Assembly: GCA_030528355.1 (NCBI GenBank)
Contig: JAUMZA010000006.1
Coordinates: 1-54,789 of the forward strand
Direction: 5' to 3'
From: Candidatus Saccharimonadota bacterium
GTDB taxonomy: Bacteria > Patescibacteriota > Saccharimonadia > Saccharimonadales > Saccharimonadaceae
DNA length: 54,789 bases
The position numbers were made by a program, and so were the translations under genes. Numbering within the stretch: position 1 is the stretch's first letter; every line of letters starts with the position of its first letter. The notes below the pieces were generated by a model that had not been told where the DNA came from, made no database searches, and saw only the letters and a list, made by a program, of their open reading frames with translations. Shown here piece after piece: positions 24,192 to 32,444 of the stretch.

Positions 24192-24758
24192 CTACCCCAT
24201 CATCTCCCGCAAGCTTGTATCGTAAGGGGTTGTCCAAGGCTCGCCTTCTATGCCGCAGGAGTTCAGAAAGGTACGCATGCAGTGTTGGATTTGGGCGGCA
24301 TCCGATGTAGCGTCTTCGGTGTTATATTCTAGTTCAATAAACGTACCCAGCCCTAGCACCTCATCAATACACACTCGGTACATTTTAAGTGGGCCCTCGG
24401 TGCGTACTTTGTCAACTGTTGCGACCTGCTTCCAGCCAAGGTTGCAAAGGAGTTTGCGAGCCGCCACACCATCAGTTACTTCAAATTCGCACTCGTCAGA
24501 TTCTAGCTTGTTGTACTTTTGAATTTTGAGAGTAAGGACGCTTGTGCATATTTTGCCTGCCGCATCACACACATCTCGTACACGCATAATCTTTGAACCC
24601 TTGGTAATTGGTATGTTGATTTGTTCTGGTTGTAAAAAGACAGTATCGATTTGTCGAGCGGTAGTCACTTCACCCAATCCACGAGCCTGTAATTTTGCAA
24701 GCACCTCCTGCACGGTAACCGTATCGGCCAGTTTTAGCTTTACCTCGATTTCTCTCAT
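24192..24758 (-). CDS. CYTH domain protein (class IV adenylate cyclase / thiamine triphosphatase-like)
   Basis: 188 aa. The defining ExExK motif is at the N-terminus (REIEVKLKL), followed by the alternating charged strands expected of the CYTH tunnel fold (IMRVRD, LTLKIQKYN, ECEFEV, IELEYN). The last strand motif FIELEYN holds the metal-binding acidic pair. Members cleave triphosphates or make cAMP, and the sequence does not tell which; CyaB-type is the closest style. GGGAGA precedes the ATG. Confidence 0.87.
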   Translation of the reverse strand: MREIEVKLKLADTVTVQEVLAKLQARGLGEVTTARQIDTVFLQPEQINIPITKGSKIMRVRDVCDAAGKICTSVLTLKIQKYNKLESDECEFEVTDGVAARKLLCNLGWKQVATVDKVRTEGPLKMYRVCIDEVLGLGTFIELEYNTEDATSDAAQIQHCMRTFLNSCGIEGEPWTTPYDTSLREMMG

Positions 24759-24861
24759 ATATGTCTCCCAATATAGTACGGATGATTGCTATCTCTATGT
24801 ATAATAATGGACTAGTGGGGTGATTTTGTAAACCTATTACCAATATATACACTCGCCTTAC

Positions 24862-24894
24862 ATAAAACCACCCCTCCAGTATATGAAGGGGTGG
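24862..24894 (-). terminator. Terminator of the TPR gene
   Basis: Stem CCACCCCT/AGGGGTGG (24887-24894 with 24868-24875), then TTTTATG on minus. A second inverted repeat GAAGACC/GGTCTTC (24906-24912 with 24933-24939) lies between it and the stop codon. Confidence 0.78.
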
Positions 24895-24964
24895 CACAAC
24901 ACACCGAAGACCTCGTAGACACCTCACAACGTGGTCTTCTATTACTAGTATATATAATTTGTGG

Positions 24965-25630
24965 CTACATTACCACCTTGCGGGGCGATTTTGTTGTAGT
25001 TTTATTGCGAACAGCTGTTTGACGAGGGGTAAGTTGTTGATCAAGCTCTTTTTGGATTGCGGCGGCTTTTTCTGGTTTATTGCTGCGAGCATAGGCATCC
25101 GCTAAAATACGCAACGACTGTGCCGACCTATCAAGCTCAACTGCCTTTTCGAACGAAGCAATAGCTTTTTCATCACGACCCATCTTCTGTAGTACTTTAG
25201 CGTAGGCAATGTGCCGTGAGGCGACATTTTCTTCCATTGTCATGGCTTGCTCGAACGCCAGAGCGGCTTTATCTAGATTATCCGTTTCAAGATAGATAAG
25301 CCCTACGTTATGAAGGCTACTGGCACTTGGCTCAAGGCTTTGGGCGATTTCAAAACACTCAATTGCATCTTTATACGCCTGTTGCTTGGCGTATAGAATA
25401 CCTAAGCGATTGTAGGCCGTGGCGTTACGCTCATCCACCCGCAAAATAGTCAGCAAGGCCTTTTCGGCACGAAGGTATTTTTGATCTTTTAGTGCATCTT
25501 GGGCAATTTGCCAAAGCTTATCAAGCTTTTCGGTGATTTTTGCCGTAGTATCAGCCGATGACTTTACTGCTTTTGGCCGATAGAGCAAAATAGCAACGCC
25601 CGCAATGATAATAAACAATAATCCAAACAT
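24965..25630 (-). CDS. TPR-repeat membrane-anchored protein (221 aa)
   Basis: An N-terminal membrane helix (FGLLFIIIAGVAILLY) is followed by about four tetratricopeptide repeats from residue 35 on (YLRAEKALLTILRVDERNAT, AYNRLGILYAKQQAYKDA, SLHNVGLIYLETDNLDKA, KAIASFEKAVELDRSAQSLR). A basic tail ends it. TPRs scaffold protein complexes; the anchor places this at the inner membrane. A TATAAT box lies 8 bases before the ATG with no ribosome site, so the mRNA seems leaderless. Starts right after holB (10 bases). Confidence 0.85.
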   Translation of the reverse strand: MFGLLFIIIAGVAILLYRPKAVKSSADTTAKITEKLDKLWQIAQDALKDQKYLRAEKALLTILRVDERNATAYNRLGILYAKQQAYKDAIECFEIAQSLEPSASSLHNVGLIYLETDNLDKAALAFEQAMTMEENVASRHIAYAKVLQKMGRDEKAIASFEKAVELDRSAQSLRILADAYARSNKPEKAAAIQKELDQQLTPRQTAVRNKTTTKSPRKVVM

Positions 25631-25639
25631 CTCACTATA

Positions 25640-26398
25640 TTATACCACACAGCGAAGCAAACTAAGGCGTACATGGGCATTTTTTCGAATGGCACCCTCC
25701 GCTTCAAGGAGACGGATAGTTTTAGTATGTAACTCTGGTGAGGTTTGTCGTACTAACATAAAGCGGCACACTACTAGAGCGGCGTGCAAGAGCCGCAAGG
25801 CAGTATCACGGGAGTCTTTTACGCTTGCAATTACAGCCAGCCTCTCGAGCGGCGTGCCAGATACGAACTGCTTGGCTTGGGCGAAGACAGCGGCTTCTTC
25901 TTCGTAGAATGTAGTATCCTTGAGTAGTTTTTGCTGTAGTAGCGTATCGCCGCCCGACATAAATTCGATCTTTGCTTTAATATCCGAAGGTAGCGATACT
26001 TCCTGAGCAGCTGGCGTATAGTGTGCCGTTTGGCAGCGTGAACGGACAGTTTCGAGCAGCAAGGATGGCTGGGCGGTTGCTAGAATGATATGCAAATTAT
26101 CCCGAGGCTCTTCAAGTAACTTTAGTAGAGCGTTTTGTGCTTGTTGCGTGAGCTGATGAGCATCGGCAATGAGTACTAGCGTGCGAACATGCGGGCTACT
26201 GGTGCGGACAGCCTGCTGTAACTCTCGTACATCGTCAATAAAAATCCCAATACTGGTTCTGGTTGGACTTTTGTGTGGAATGATTTCAAGGCAGGTATCG
26301 GCCGAGGTACTATAACTACGAGCAGCCTCCAGCACATCAGTATGCAGTGGCACTACCACCAATAGGGCGTGTGGTAAGGGAAGCTGCGTCTGCCCCAT
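25640..26398 (-). CDS. holB: DNA polymerase III delta prime subunit-like protein (252 aa)
   Basis: Clamp-loader ATPase-fold subunit. It has the delta-prime block LVLIADAHQLTQQAQNALLK followed by LLEEP, and the arginine finger sensor SRCQ. Walker A is absent (degenerate LVVVPLHTD), as expected for delta prime. Compared with E. coli it is shorter and lacks the four-cysteine zinc module. The ATG at 26398 overlaps the stop of the pseudouridine synthase gene (TAATG); upstream ATGs fall inside that gene. dnaX begins the window. Confidence 0.87.
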   Translation of the reverse strand: MGQTQLPLPHALLVVVPLHTDVLEAARSYSTSADTCLEIIPHKSPTRTSIGIFIDDVRELQQAVRTSSPHVRTLVLIADAHQLTQQAQNALLKLLEEPRDNLHIILATAQPSLLLETVRSRCQTAHYTPAAQEVSLPSDIKAKIEFMSGGDTLLQQKLLKDTTFYEEEAAVFAQAKQFVSGTPLERLAVIASVKDSRDTALRLLHAALVVCRFMLVRQTSPELHTKTIRLLEAEGAIRKNAHVRLSLLRCVV

Positions 26399-27561
26399 TA
26401 TGACTCCATGGCTTGCGTGAATGATACTGGCAGCGGTGCAGTGAAACACATTCGCTTGCCACCAGGCAGAGTTACTTCAAGCGAACTAGCATGGAGATAC
26501 ATGCGATCGGCAGATTCTGTACCATAGACCACGTCGCCTACAATTGGCGTGCCAAGATATTGCATATGCACGCGCAGCTGGTGTGTACGGCCAGTGCGAG
26601 GGCGGAGCAATACGAGGCTGTGTAAGCCATCGTTCGTGGTGTGTGAAACTTCGTATACCGTTTGTGCTGGCTTACCATTTGCACCAACTCGAAAGGTGCT
26701 TGGCATGGAAGGGTTGCGTTCGATTGGTAAGTCAAGCAAGGCTTTGGGCTGCTTTGGCGTGCCGCTAATGACAGCGGTGTAGGTTTTTTTGACGGTGCGG
26801 TTACTGAATTGTCGCTGCAACATATGGGCGGCTTCGTCTGTCTTTACCATCAAAAGTACGCCGCTTGTATCACGGTCGAGCCGGTGAATAATGCCAGGGC
26901 GATTGGTATCTGCTTTGTAGGCGGTGTGCGGCTTAATAATATCCGCAGCAGTAAATTCTTCAGCAATAGCACCTTTGGCGTGTGTTAACATGCCGGCTGG
27001 CTTATTAATAACCAAGACATGCCCATCTTCGTATAGTATCTCGTACGGCTGAGCGGCAAACTCTTGCACCGCTGCGTTTATGGTAATTTCATCCTCTGGG
27101 GTGACGGGCTGTTTTGGGCTGGTTGCCACTATCTCATTTACCTGCACTTGGCCGGCGATAATCATTTTTTGATAGGTACTGCGCGACTCTTTACCGAATC
27201 GCTCTACTAGTGCTACATCAAGCCGTTTTTCACGAGGTTCATCTATCAATACATAGCAATCCTTGCCTTTGTAGGGCAGCCCATAGGTAAGCAGCTCGCC
27301 ATCAAGTGGATTAGCCAGTAAGCGATAGTTGCGATGATCGCCTGCTTCAATCGCCTGGCTATAAATATACGCTTCATCATCTTCGGCCAAATTATCAATT
27401 AAAATTGCATACTGAGTGCCGCTCAGCTTGCAGCGAATTAACACATTTTTATCGTGTGGCTTGGTTTTTTGGATTGATTCAATATGGCGCGGCATATGCT
27501 CATCGCCCGCTTGGTTAAAAGCTCGCAAGATTGCTAAAATATCAGATGAATCAAACTTCAT
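26398..27561 (-). CDS. RluA-family pseudouridine synthase with extra N-terminal domain (387 aa)
   Basis: Converts uridine to pseudouridine in rRNA or tRNA. Order: residues 1-105, a domain I do not recognise; 110-165, an S4 RNA-binding domain (KRLDVALVERFGKESRSTYQ); then the catalytic domain with HRLDRDTSGVLLMVK (Asp nucleophile), HQLRVHMQYLGTPIVGD at the end. The N-terminal domain is not part of normal RluA/RluD. It starts in an ATGA overlap with trpS, and ends overlapping holB, so the three form one operon. Confidence 0.92.
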   Translation of the reverse strand: MKFDSSDILAILRAFNQAGDEHMPRHIESIQKTKPHDKNVLIRCKLSGTQYAILIDNLAEDDEAYIYSQAIEAGDHRNYRLLANPLDGELLTYGLPYKGKDCYVLIDEPREKRLDVALVERFGKESRSTYQKMIIAGQVQVNEIVATSPKQPVTPEDEITINAAVQEFAAQPYEILYEDGHVLVINKPAGMLTHAKGAIAEEFTAADIIKPHTAYKADTNRPGIIHRLDRDTSGVLLMVKTDEAAHMLQRQFSNRTVKKTYTAVISGTPKQPKALLDLPIERNPSMPSTFRVGANGKPAQTVYEVSHTTNDGLHSLVLLRPRTGRTHQLRVHMQYLGTPIVGDVVYGTESADRMYLHASSLEVTLPGGKRMCFTAPLPVSFTQAMES

Positions 27562-28586
27562 GGTCGCAGCCCTACTGCTCGCTGTACCTGTGCTAGGGTT
27601 GCATTGGCGATTTCGCTCATAGCAGCTTCGGATCGTTCGAGCGATGCCAGCAATATATCGTCGGTAATTGCATCATAACGGGCATGGAACTCTACCAAGA
27701 ACCGCTCAACCTCATCGGCTACCGCTCGCTTAAAGTCGCCGTACCGCTCGCAGCCAATCCACTCCGCATTCACCTCGGCTTGTGGTCGGCCAGATAGTAA
27801 CGCCAGCATTTGCAGCAAGCTTGTAATGCCCGGCTGAGCCTCCCAATCAAACGCCACTCGACCAAGACTATCAGTGGTGGCACCCATAATTTTTTTGCGA
27901 GCTACCGCTGGGTTGTCACTGAGGTTGATCTTTGATTTTTCATCAGTTGAACTTTTGCTCATTTTTTTGCGTGGGTCGGTGAGGCTGCGGATTCGCACGC
28001 CTGTGTCACGCTGAATAAAGCTGGTTTGTTCAGCAGTTGATTTTGGAATTGTAAAGATATCGCCAAACTTTGCATTAAATCTCATGGCAATATCACGAGT
28101 AATTTCAAGATGCTGGAACTGATCCTCCCCTACTGGTATGTAGCTGGCATGATATAGCAAAATGTCTGCCGCCATCAACACTGGATAGTTCATCAAACCC
28201 ATGGTTACACTGGCAGTGTGTTCGGCTGATTTTTCCTTAAATTGGGTCATGCGTTGCATCTCCCCTACGTACGTAAAACAGTCTAAAATCCACGCTAGCT
28301 CGCTATGAGCAGAAATGTAGCTTTGGCGATATAGATATGTGTTTGGGTCATCTAGTTTTAGCCCAGCTGCCACAAAATATTTAAGATTGTGAAGGGTGTT
28401 TTTGTAGAGCGTGGTGTGATCAATTGGCGTAGTAAAGCTGTGCAGATCTGGCACAAACATGTTAATTTGATATGCGTGCGAATAGTTTTTTTGCAGTTCG
28501 GCCATCGGTACAAAGGCACCTAAAAAATTGCCAAGAGTTGGCTCTTCGTTTGAACGAACACCAGTAAGAATTACAGGTTTTGACAT
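27558..28586 (-). CDS. trpS: Tryptophanyl-tRNA synthetase
   Basis: Charges tRNA-Trp (gene at 15036-15110). Class I signatures are TLGNFLGAF near residue 16 (the HIGH-type motif) and KKMSKSSTDEK (KMSKS). 342 aa, normal size. The ATG at 28586 is chosen because it lies 7 bases after a TATAAT box; the in-frame ATG at 28595 overlaps that box. No ribosome site, so the transcript is probably leaderless. First gene of the trpS-rluA-holB operon. Confidence 0.95.
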   Translation of the reverse strand: MSKPVILTGVRSNEEPTLGNFLGAFVPMAELQKNYSHAYQINMFVPDLHSFTTPIDHTTLYKNTLHNLKYFVAAGLKLDDPNTYLYRQSYISAHSELAWILDCFTYVGEMQRMTQFKEKSAEHTASVTMGLMNYPVLMAADILLYHASYIPVGEDQFQHLEITRDIAMRFNAKFGDIFTIPKSTAEQTSFIQRDTGVRIRSLTDPRKKMSKSSTDEKSKINLSDNPAVARKKIMGATTDSLGRVAFDWEAQPGITSLLQMLALLSGRPQAEVNAEWIGCERYGDFKRAVADEVERFLVEFHARYDAITDDILLASLERSEAAMSEIANATLAQVQRAVGLRP

Positions 28587-28593
28587 ATACTTC

Positions 28594-28599
28594 ATTATA
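28594..28599 (-). promoter_or_regulatory. -10 box of trpS (leaderless)
   Basis: Minus strand TGTTATAAT, an extended -10, 7 bases from the chosen ATG. The U-run of the terminator of the upstream gene feeds directly into it. Confidence 0.65.
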
Positions 28600-28604
28600 A
28601 CATA

Positions 28605-28655
28605 AAAAGCACCACCCCTGGTGCGATGTTCGCATTGAGGATGGTGCGGGGTGGT
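28605..28655 (-). terminator. Terminator of the 28665-29339 gene
   Basis: Minus strand ACCACCCC/GGGGTGGT (28648-28655 with 28611-28618), with an inner TGCGA/TCGCA hairpin, then GCTTTTTATG. It abuts the trpS -10 box. Confidence 0.8.
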
Positions 28656-28664
28656 ACTTAGTGG

Positions 28665-29339
28665 CTAGGCGGTGCGAAGGGCACTGACTGCATCAACTGC
28701 TGCATCTTGTAGCTGCAGGCGAATTCGATGTTTTTCGACACTGTCTTCTTGGTGCATAAAATCCAATTGCTGGAGTAAATTTACCAGTTCGAAGTAGCGT
28801 TCCATAAAAATCTCATCTGCTTTGATGGTGCGGACAGCCCAGGCTCGACACAACGTTTCGAGCGAGATATTGTTCGCAGAAAGCAGCAGCTCAACCGCAT
28901 AAGCATACTCATCACGCTCGCCATCGCTAAATGGCGAAGTTTGCACTGCAGCCAGTTTGGCTCGTGCCCGGGTGCGTCGCCGCAAGGCATCTTGATGTTG
29001 CAAGAATGGGTTGCTCCACCAGATACTTACCGCAATCGCCAACACTGCAGCCGTGATACACACAAGTGTAAGCATGTATTGCTCGATGGCTGCCGTAATC
29101 ATAGCGATTATCATACCTACGAGCGTTGCATAGACAATAGCTGACACCTGCCGTATGACGTGCGAGGTGTTGCGTTGGGCGATTTTTTGCTCAATCGTAG
29201 CCAAGTCTTGCTCCGCTAAAAGTAGTGAAGCTTGGGCATTGCTGATAGTACGATCGCAATACGAAAAGATCGCTTTGTATATCGCCGGACTGTGCACTAC
29301 TGGCTGATGAGTGGCCTTGTGCCGCGCTCGATATTCCAT
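28665..29339 (-). CDS. Two-helix membrane protein with cytosolic helical arms (224 aa)
   Basis: Family unknown. N-terminal helical arm (SNAQASLLLAEQDLATIEQK), two membrane helices (about 70-90 and 93-112: IVYATLVGMIIAMITAA and LTLVCITAAVLAIAVSIWW), then a long helical C-terminal region. The layout is similar to the duplicated genes at 52184 and 53264, but I see no clear shared sequence. Own strong promoter and terminator. Confidence 0.72.
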   Translation of the reverse strand: MEYRARHKATHQPVVHSPAIYKAIFSYCDRTISNAQASLLLAEQDLATIEQKIAQRNTSHVIRQVSAIVYATLVGMIIAMITAAIEQYMLTLVCITAAVLAIAVSIWWSNPFLQHQDALRRRTRARAKLAAVQTSPFSDGERDEYAYAVELLLSANNISLETLCRAWAVRTIKADEIFMERYFELVNLLQQLDFMHQEDSVEKHRIRLQLQDAAVDAVSALRTA

Positions 29340-29418
29340 ACGATCACGACTCCTTTACTCTAGAAGTACCTACCAATTAACGTACGAATCGGCCGCATGC
29401 AGCAGCCAATCCGCCTTT

Positions 29419-29447
29419 ATTATACTACAATGTGGTGTAAAAGTCAA
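29419..29447 (-). promoter_or_regulatory. Promoter of the 28665-29339 gene
   Basis: Minus strand TTGACT (29442-29447), 17-base spacer, TATAAT (29419-29424). Confidence 0.8.
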
Positions 29448-29475
29448 TATAAACCCACAGCGAGTCTTCGCAGGG

Positions 29476-30306
29476 CTACTTCTCGCCACCAATCCTCTTG
29501 CAAATCTGCCGCACGTAGCCACGAGTCAGTTCGTGTGAAGCGAGAATGCGCTTGGCGGTAATGTGCTGATGACGAGCGAGCTGCTGCATAGTATCGTGCA
29601 CTAGCAGTGGGTCAAAAAAGCCATATATAATGACAGTTGGCACCGTGAGCGAGGCAAGATCAGCAAAACTAGTTTGTCGTATAATACTATGGCGAAGGGC
29701 TAATATATAAGGGGTGATGGTCTGCTGATTGATTTCTACTGCCTTTGGAGCGAGCCCGGTTGCGGTGATGGCCTTTGCGGCTACAACGGCCGCTTCTTTA
29801 TCGCCCTCAAGTACCTGGGCGGTAATAGTATATAGCGAGGTGAGGATTTTTGCCTCTTGGCTTGCAGTGTCGTGCGGTGTGTAGCGGTTGCGGTATATTG
29901 GAGGGCCGCACAGCAGTAGCCGCTGACATATGCGAGGCCGCTGGCGAGCTGCCTCAATTGCTACTAATCCTCCGAGCGAATGTCCCACAAAAATAATGTC
30001 TTTATGGTAGCCAAGTTTTTTAAGTGTACGCAGCACCGATCGTGCGTGGACATAATTATGATGAATCGGCAGCCATGGCCGAGGCGATTTGCCAAAGCCA
30101 AGCAAATCCACTGCAACGATACTTACGTTACCGGGTAGTTTTTTGATAGTATCTTCCCATACCTCGTGCGTACAGCCAAGCCCATGTAGCAGCACTACAA
30201 CAGGTGCATCGGCGGCACCTTTGCGATGGTAGCCAACGTGTAATCTGCGAGCCGCCACGAGCCCGCCAACCGCTTGGTAGCTGCGACGTATGTATTGCCG
30301 TATCAT
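29476..30306 (-). CDS. Alpha/beta-fold hydrolase, second of a pair (276 aa)
   Basis: Oxyanion motif LLHGLGCTHEVW, nucleophile elbow GHSLGGL, acid FDPLL, and final His in SHELTRG form a complete triad. Substrate unknown. It is a close paralogue of the adjacent 30303-31139 gene (both have LLGFG-SP, GPPIY or SPPIY, and THYL-type helices). ATGA overlap with that gene. It may act on esters of membrane lipids or host molecules, but this is only a guess from family breadth. Confidence 0.88.
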   Translation of the reverse strand: MIRQYIRRSYQAVGGLVAARRLHVGYHRKGAADAPVVVLLHGLGCTHEVWEDTIKKLPGNVSIVAVDLLGFGKSPRPWLPIHHNYVHARSVLRTLKKLGYHKDIIFVGHSLGGLVAIEAARQRPRICQRLLLCGPPIYRNRYTPHDTASQEAKILTSLYTITAQVLEGDKEAAVVAAKAITATGLAPKAVEINQQTITPYILALRHSIIRQTSFADLASLTVPTVIIYGFFDPLLVHDTMQQLARHQHITAKRILASHELTRGYVRQICKRIGGEK

Positions 30307-31139
30307 GCTACTGTCCTTTTAGATTGTTGCGATTCGTATATAGCTACCACTGCCCTGCAAATTGGGGTAATGTACACTTTCGTCACCTCGTGTAGGCCAA
30401 GTACTTTGTGAGCGGTGATGTGTGGCTGCTGAGCGAGCGTCTTCATATGCTTATTTACAATAAATGGATCAAATTCACTATAGATAAGGTGGATAGGTAT
30501 TTGCAACTGGGTAATATCCTGCCAGGCAGTTTGCGTAAGAATACTGGCTCGTAAAGCGGTAATGTATGGGGTAATAGTAGACGCATCCACTTGAAAGGCC
30601 GATGAAGTAAGCTTGGTTTTTTTGGCAAGTTTTGCTAATTGAATATAACGGTCTGGCTTTTCGGTGGCGTCATTGGCAGTGGCTTTGTAAAGTTTAGTGA
30701 GGATATGTTCTGCAGCGAGTAGTTTGTCGTCTCTTTCTTGGGTGGTTTGATAAATCGGCGGACTACATAACACCAACCCCTTCACCACCCACGGGTAGCG
30801 TTTCGCAAGTTCAATAGCGATAAGTGCACCCATTGAATGCCCCACTAGCACCACCTTGGTGCGCACTCGCAGGCGAGCTAACGTTGCGGCCACCGAGCGT
30901 GCCTGGATGCGTACATTGTATGAGGCGCGTGACGGTTTTGGCGATTCACCAAACCCTAGTAGATCAAGCGAGATAATCCGCCTGTCTTTTGGTAGTTTTG
31001 CAATCACCTCTTCCCAGCTTGCCCCTGCGTTGCCAATGCCGTGCAATAATACAATCGTACCCCGAGGTTTTTTGCAACGGATATCATGACTCACGTGCAG
31101 GAGTCGTGGGATATCGAATTGTGCCGAGAAAGAAAACAT
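30303..31139 (-). CDS. Alpha/beta-fold hydrolase, first of a pair (278 aa)
   Basis: LLHGIGNAGASWEEV, GHSMGALIAIELAKRYPW, FDPFIVNKHM and LHEVTKVY supply the nucleophile, acid and histidine. Paralogue of 29476-30306, presumably by tandem duplication. No ribosome site; TGATACAAT ends 8 bases before the ATG, suggesting a leaderless mRNA. It follows the rpsI terminator. Confidence 0.88.
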   Translation of the reverse strand: MFSFSAQFDIPRLLHVSHDIRCKKPRGTIVLLHGIGNAGASWEEVIAKLPKDRRIISLDLLGFGESPKPSRASYNVRIQARSVAATLARLRVRTKVVLVGHSMGALIAIELAKRYPWVVKGLVLCSPPIYQTTQERDDKLLAAEHILTKLYKATANDATEKPDRYIQLAKLAKKTKLTSSAFQVDASTITPYITALRASILTQTAWQDITQLQIPIHLIYSEFDPFIVNKHMKTLAQQPHITAHKVLGLHEVTKVYITPICRAVVAIYESQQSKRTVA

Positions 31140-31147
31140 TATGTACT

Positions 31148-31153
31148 ATTGTA
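31148..31153 (-). promoter_or_regulatory. -10 box of the hydrolase pair (leaderless)
   Basis: Minus strand TGATACAAT, extended -10, 8 bases before the ATG at 31139, directly after the rpsI terminator tail. Confidence 0.6.
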
Positions 31154-31170
31154 TCATTTTAAAGAAAGGC

Positions 31171-31208
31171 ACACAAAAACACTCCGCCTGATATTGACGG
31201 AGTGTTTG
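31171..31208 (-). terminator. Terminator of the infA-rpsI operon
   Basis: Minus strand ACACTCCG/CGGAGTGT (31198-31205 with 31179-31186), extended by AAA/TTT, then TTTTTGTG. Confidence 0.88.
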
Positions 31209-31222
31209 GTAACTGCGAGCAA

Positions 31223-31621
31223 TTAACGCTTCGAGAATTGTTCGCGCTTACGAGCTGATCGCAAGCCGTATTTCTTGCGTTCCTTTTCGCGCGGGTCACG
31301 CTTAAGGAGTTCAGCTTTTTTAAGCGTACCACGTAGGTCGCTGTGGGCAACCGTGATAGCTTTTGCAATTGCAAGCTTGATTGCATCAACCTGACCGCTC
31401 AAGCCACCGCCGCTGACACGTACGGTAATGTCAAACTCTTTTTGCTTACCAACCACTGCAAGTGGATCGGTTACTTCTGCAAGCAGCGTTTTGTTGCCTG
31501 AAAGGTATTCTGCGGCTGGCTTGTCGTTGATTTTTACATCACCCTTACCGGCGTACAGGCGGGCGCGTGCAGTTGCGCTCTTGCGACGACCAAGGCCGTA
31601 AAAGTACTTTGCGTCTGCCAT
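31223..31621 (-). CDS. rpsI: 30S ribosomal protein S9
   Basis: 132 aa. YFYGLGRRKSATARARL at the start and the basic tail KKYGLRSARKREQFSKR, whose last residues touch the P-site tRNA, are typical. Last gene of the alpha-type operon, one base after rplM. Confidence 0.98.
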   Translation of the reverse strand: MADAKYFYGLGRRKSATARARLYAGKGDVKINDKPAAEYLSGNKTLLAEVTDPLAVVGKQKEFDITVRVSGGGLSGQVDAIKLAIAKAITVAHSDLRGTLKKAELLKRDPREKERKKYGLRSARKREQFSKR

Positions 31622-31622
31622 A

Positions 31623-32057
31623 TTACTTTACCTCTACTTTCTTTGGTGATTGTGCAGCGTGGGTGTGCTCGCTACCAGCAAATACACGAAGTCGCTTCAT
31701 GCGTTCTGCTTGTAGCTTGTTCTTTGGTAGCATACCCTTGACTGCGTTTTCGATGATTCGTTCTGGGAACTTTTCACGAACTTCTTCAAGACGAGCATCT
31801 TTGATACCGCCAGGGAAGCCAGTGTGGTGGTAGTACACCTTCTTCAGTTCCTTATCACCAGTTACCACGGTTTCTTTGGCGTTGATAACGACTACGTAAT
31901 CGCCACCATCAATATGCGGGGTGTAGGTTGGCTTGCCTTTACCGGTAAGCAGGTTTGCGATGATGGTTGAAAGGCGGCCGAGTGGTAGTTCGCTGGCATC
32001 AATCAGGTGCCATTCACGTACTACTTCGCTTGGCTTTTGTGAATAGGTTTTATTCAT
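31623..32057 (-). CDS. rplM: 50S ribosomal protein L13
   Basis: 144 aa. REWHLIDASELPLGRLSTII, DYVVVINAKE, and VKGMLPKNKLQAERMKRLRV match the family. The rplM-rpsI pair is joined to the alpha operon as in many Gram-positive and CPR genomes. Starts overlapping the rplQ stop by one base. Confidence 0.98.
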   Translation of the reverse strand: MNKTYSQKPSEVVREWHLIDASELPLGRLSTIIANLLTGKGKPTYTPHIDGGDYVVVINAKETVVTGDKELKKVYYHHTGFPGGIKDARLEEVREKFPERIIENAVKGMLPKNKLQAERMKRLRVFAGSEHTHAAQSPKKVEVK

Positions 32058-32443
32058 TACTTCGCCTCCTTTGCCATTGGCTTAAGGGTGTCAACAAATT
32101 CGATCGTTGCCATTTGCGCACCATCACCCACGCGCAAACGAGTACGTTGCACGCGTACGTGACCGCTAGTGCGACCCTGTAGTTGTGGGGCAATTTCATC
32201 TACCAACTTAAAGGCAGCTGCCTGGGTAGAAAGCTTTGCAATCACCTGGCGACGGTTGTGTAGGTCGCCCTTCTTTGCTTTTGTAATGAGCTTTTCAATG
32301 TAACGCACCAACTCTTTGGCCTTTGGCAAGGTGGTTTCGATCTTGCCGTGCTCAACTAAGCTTGTCGCTAGGCCTTTCATTAGCGCGCGGCGCTGGTCTC
32401 GCTCACGACCAAACTTGCGCCCTTTATATCCATGTCGATGCAT
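32057..32443 (-). CDS. rplQ: 50S ribosomal protein L17
   Basis: 128 aa. HRHGYKGRKFGRERDQRRAL and KAKELVRYIEKLITKAKKGD are the family signature. It follows rpoA by one base. Confidence 0.98.
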   Translation of the reverse strand: MHRHGYKGRKFGRERDQRRALMKGLATSLVEHGKIETTLPKAKELVRYIEKLITKAKKGDLHNRRQVIAKLSTQAAAFKLVDEIAPQLQGRTSGHVRVQRTRLRVGDGAQMATIEFVDTLKPMAKEAK

Positions 32444-32444
32444 A

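Noticed and set aside
24906-24939. Inverted repeat GAAGACC/GGTCTTC as a small RNA
   Set aside because: No promoter or U-run could be matched to it; left as an unexplained repeat beside the TPR terminator.
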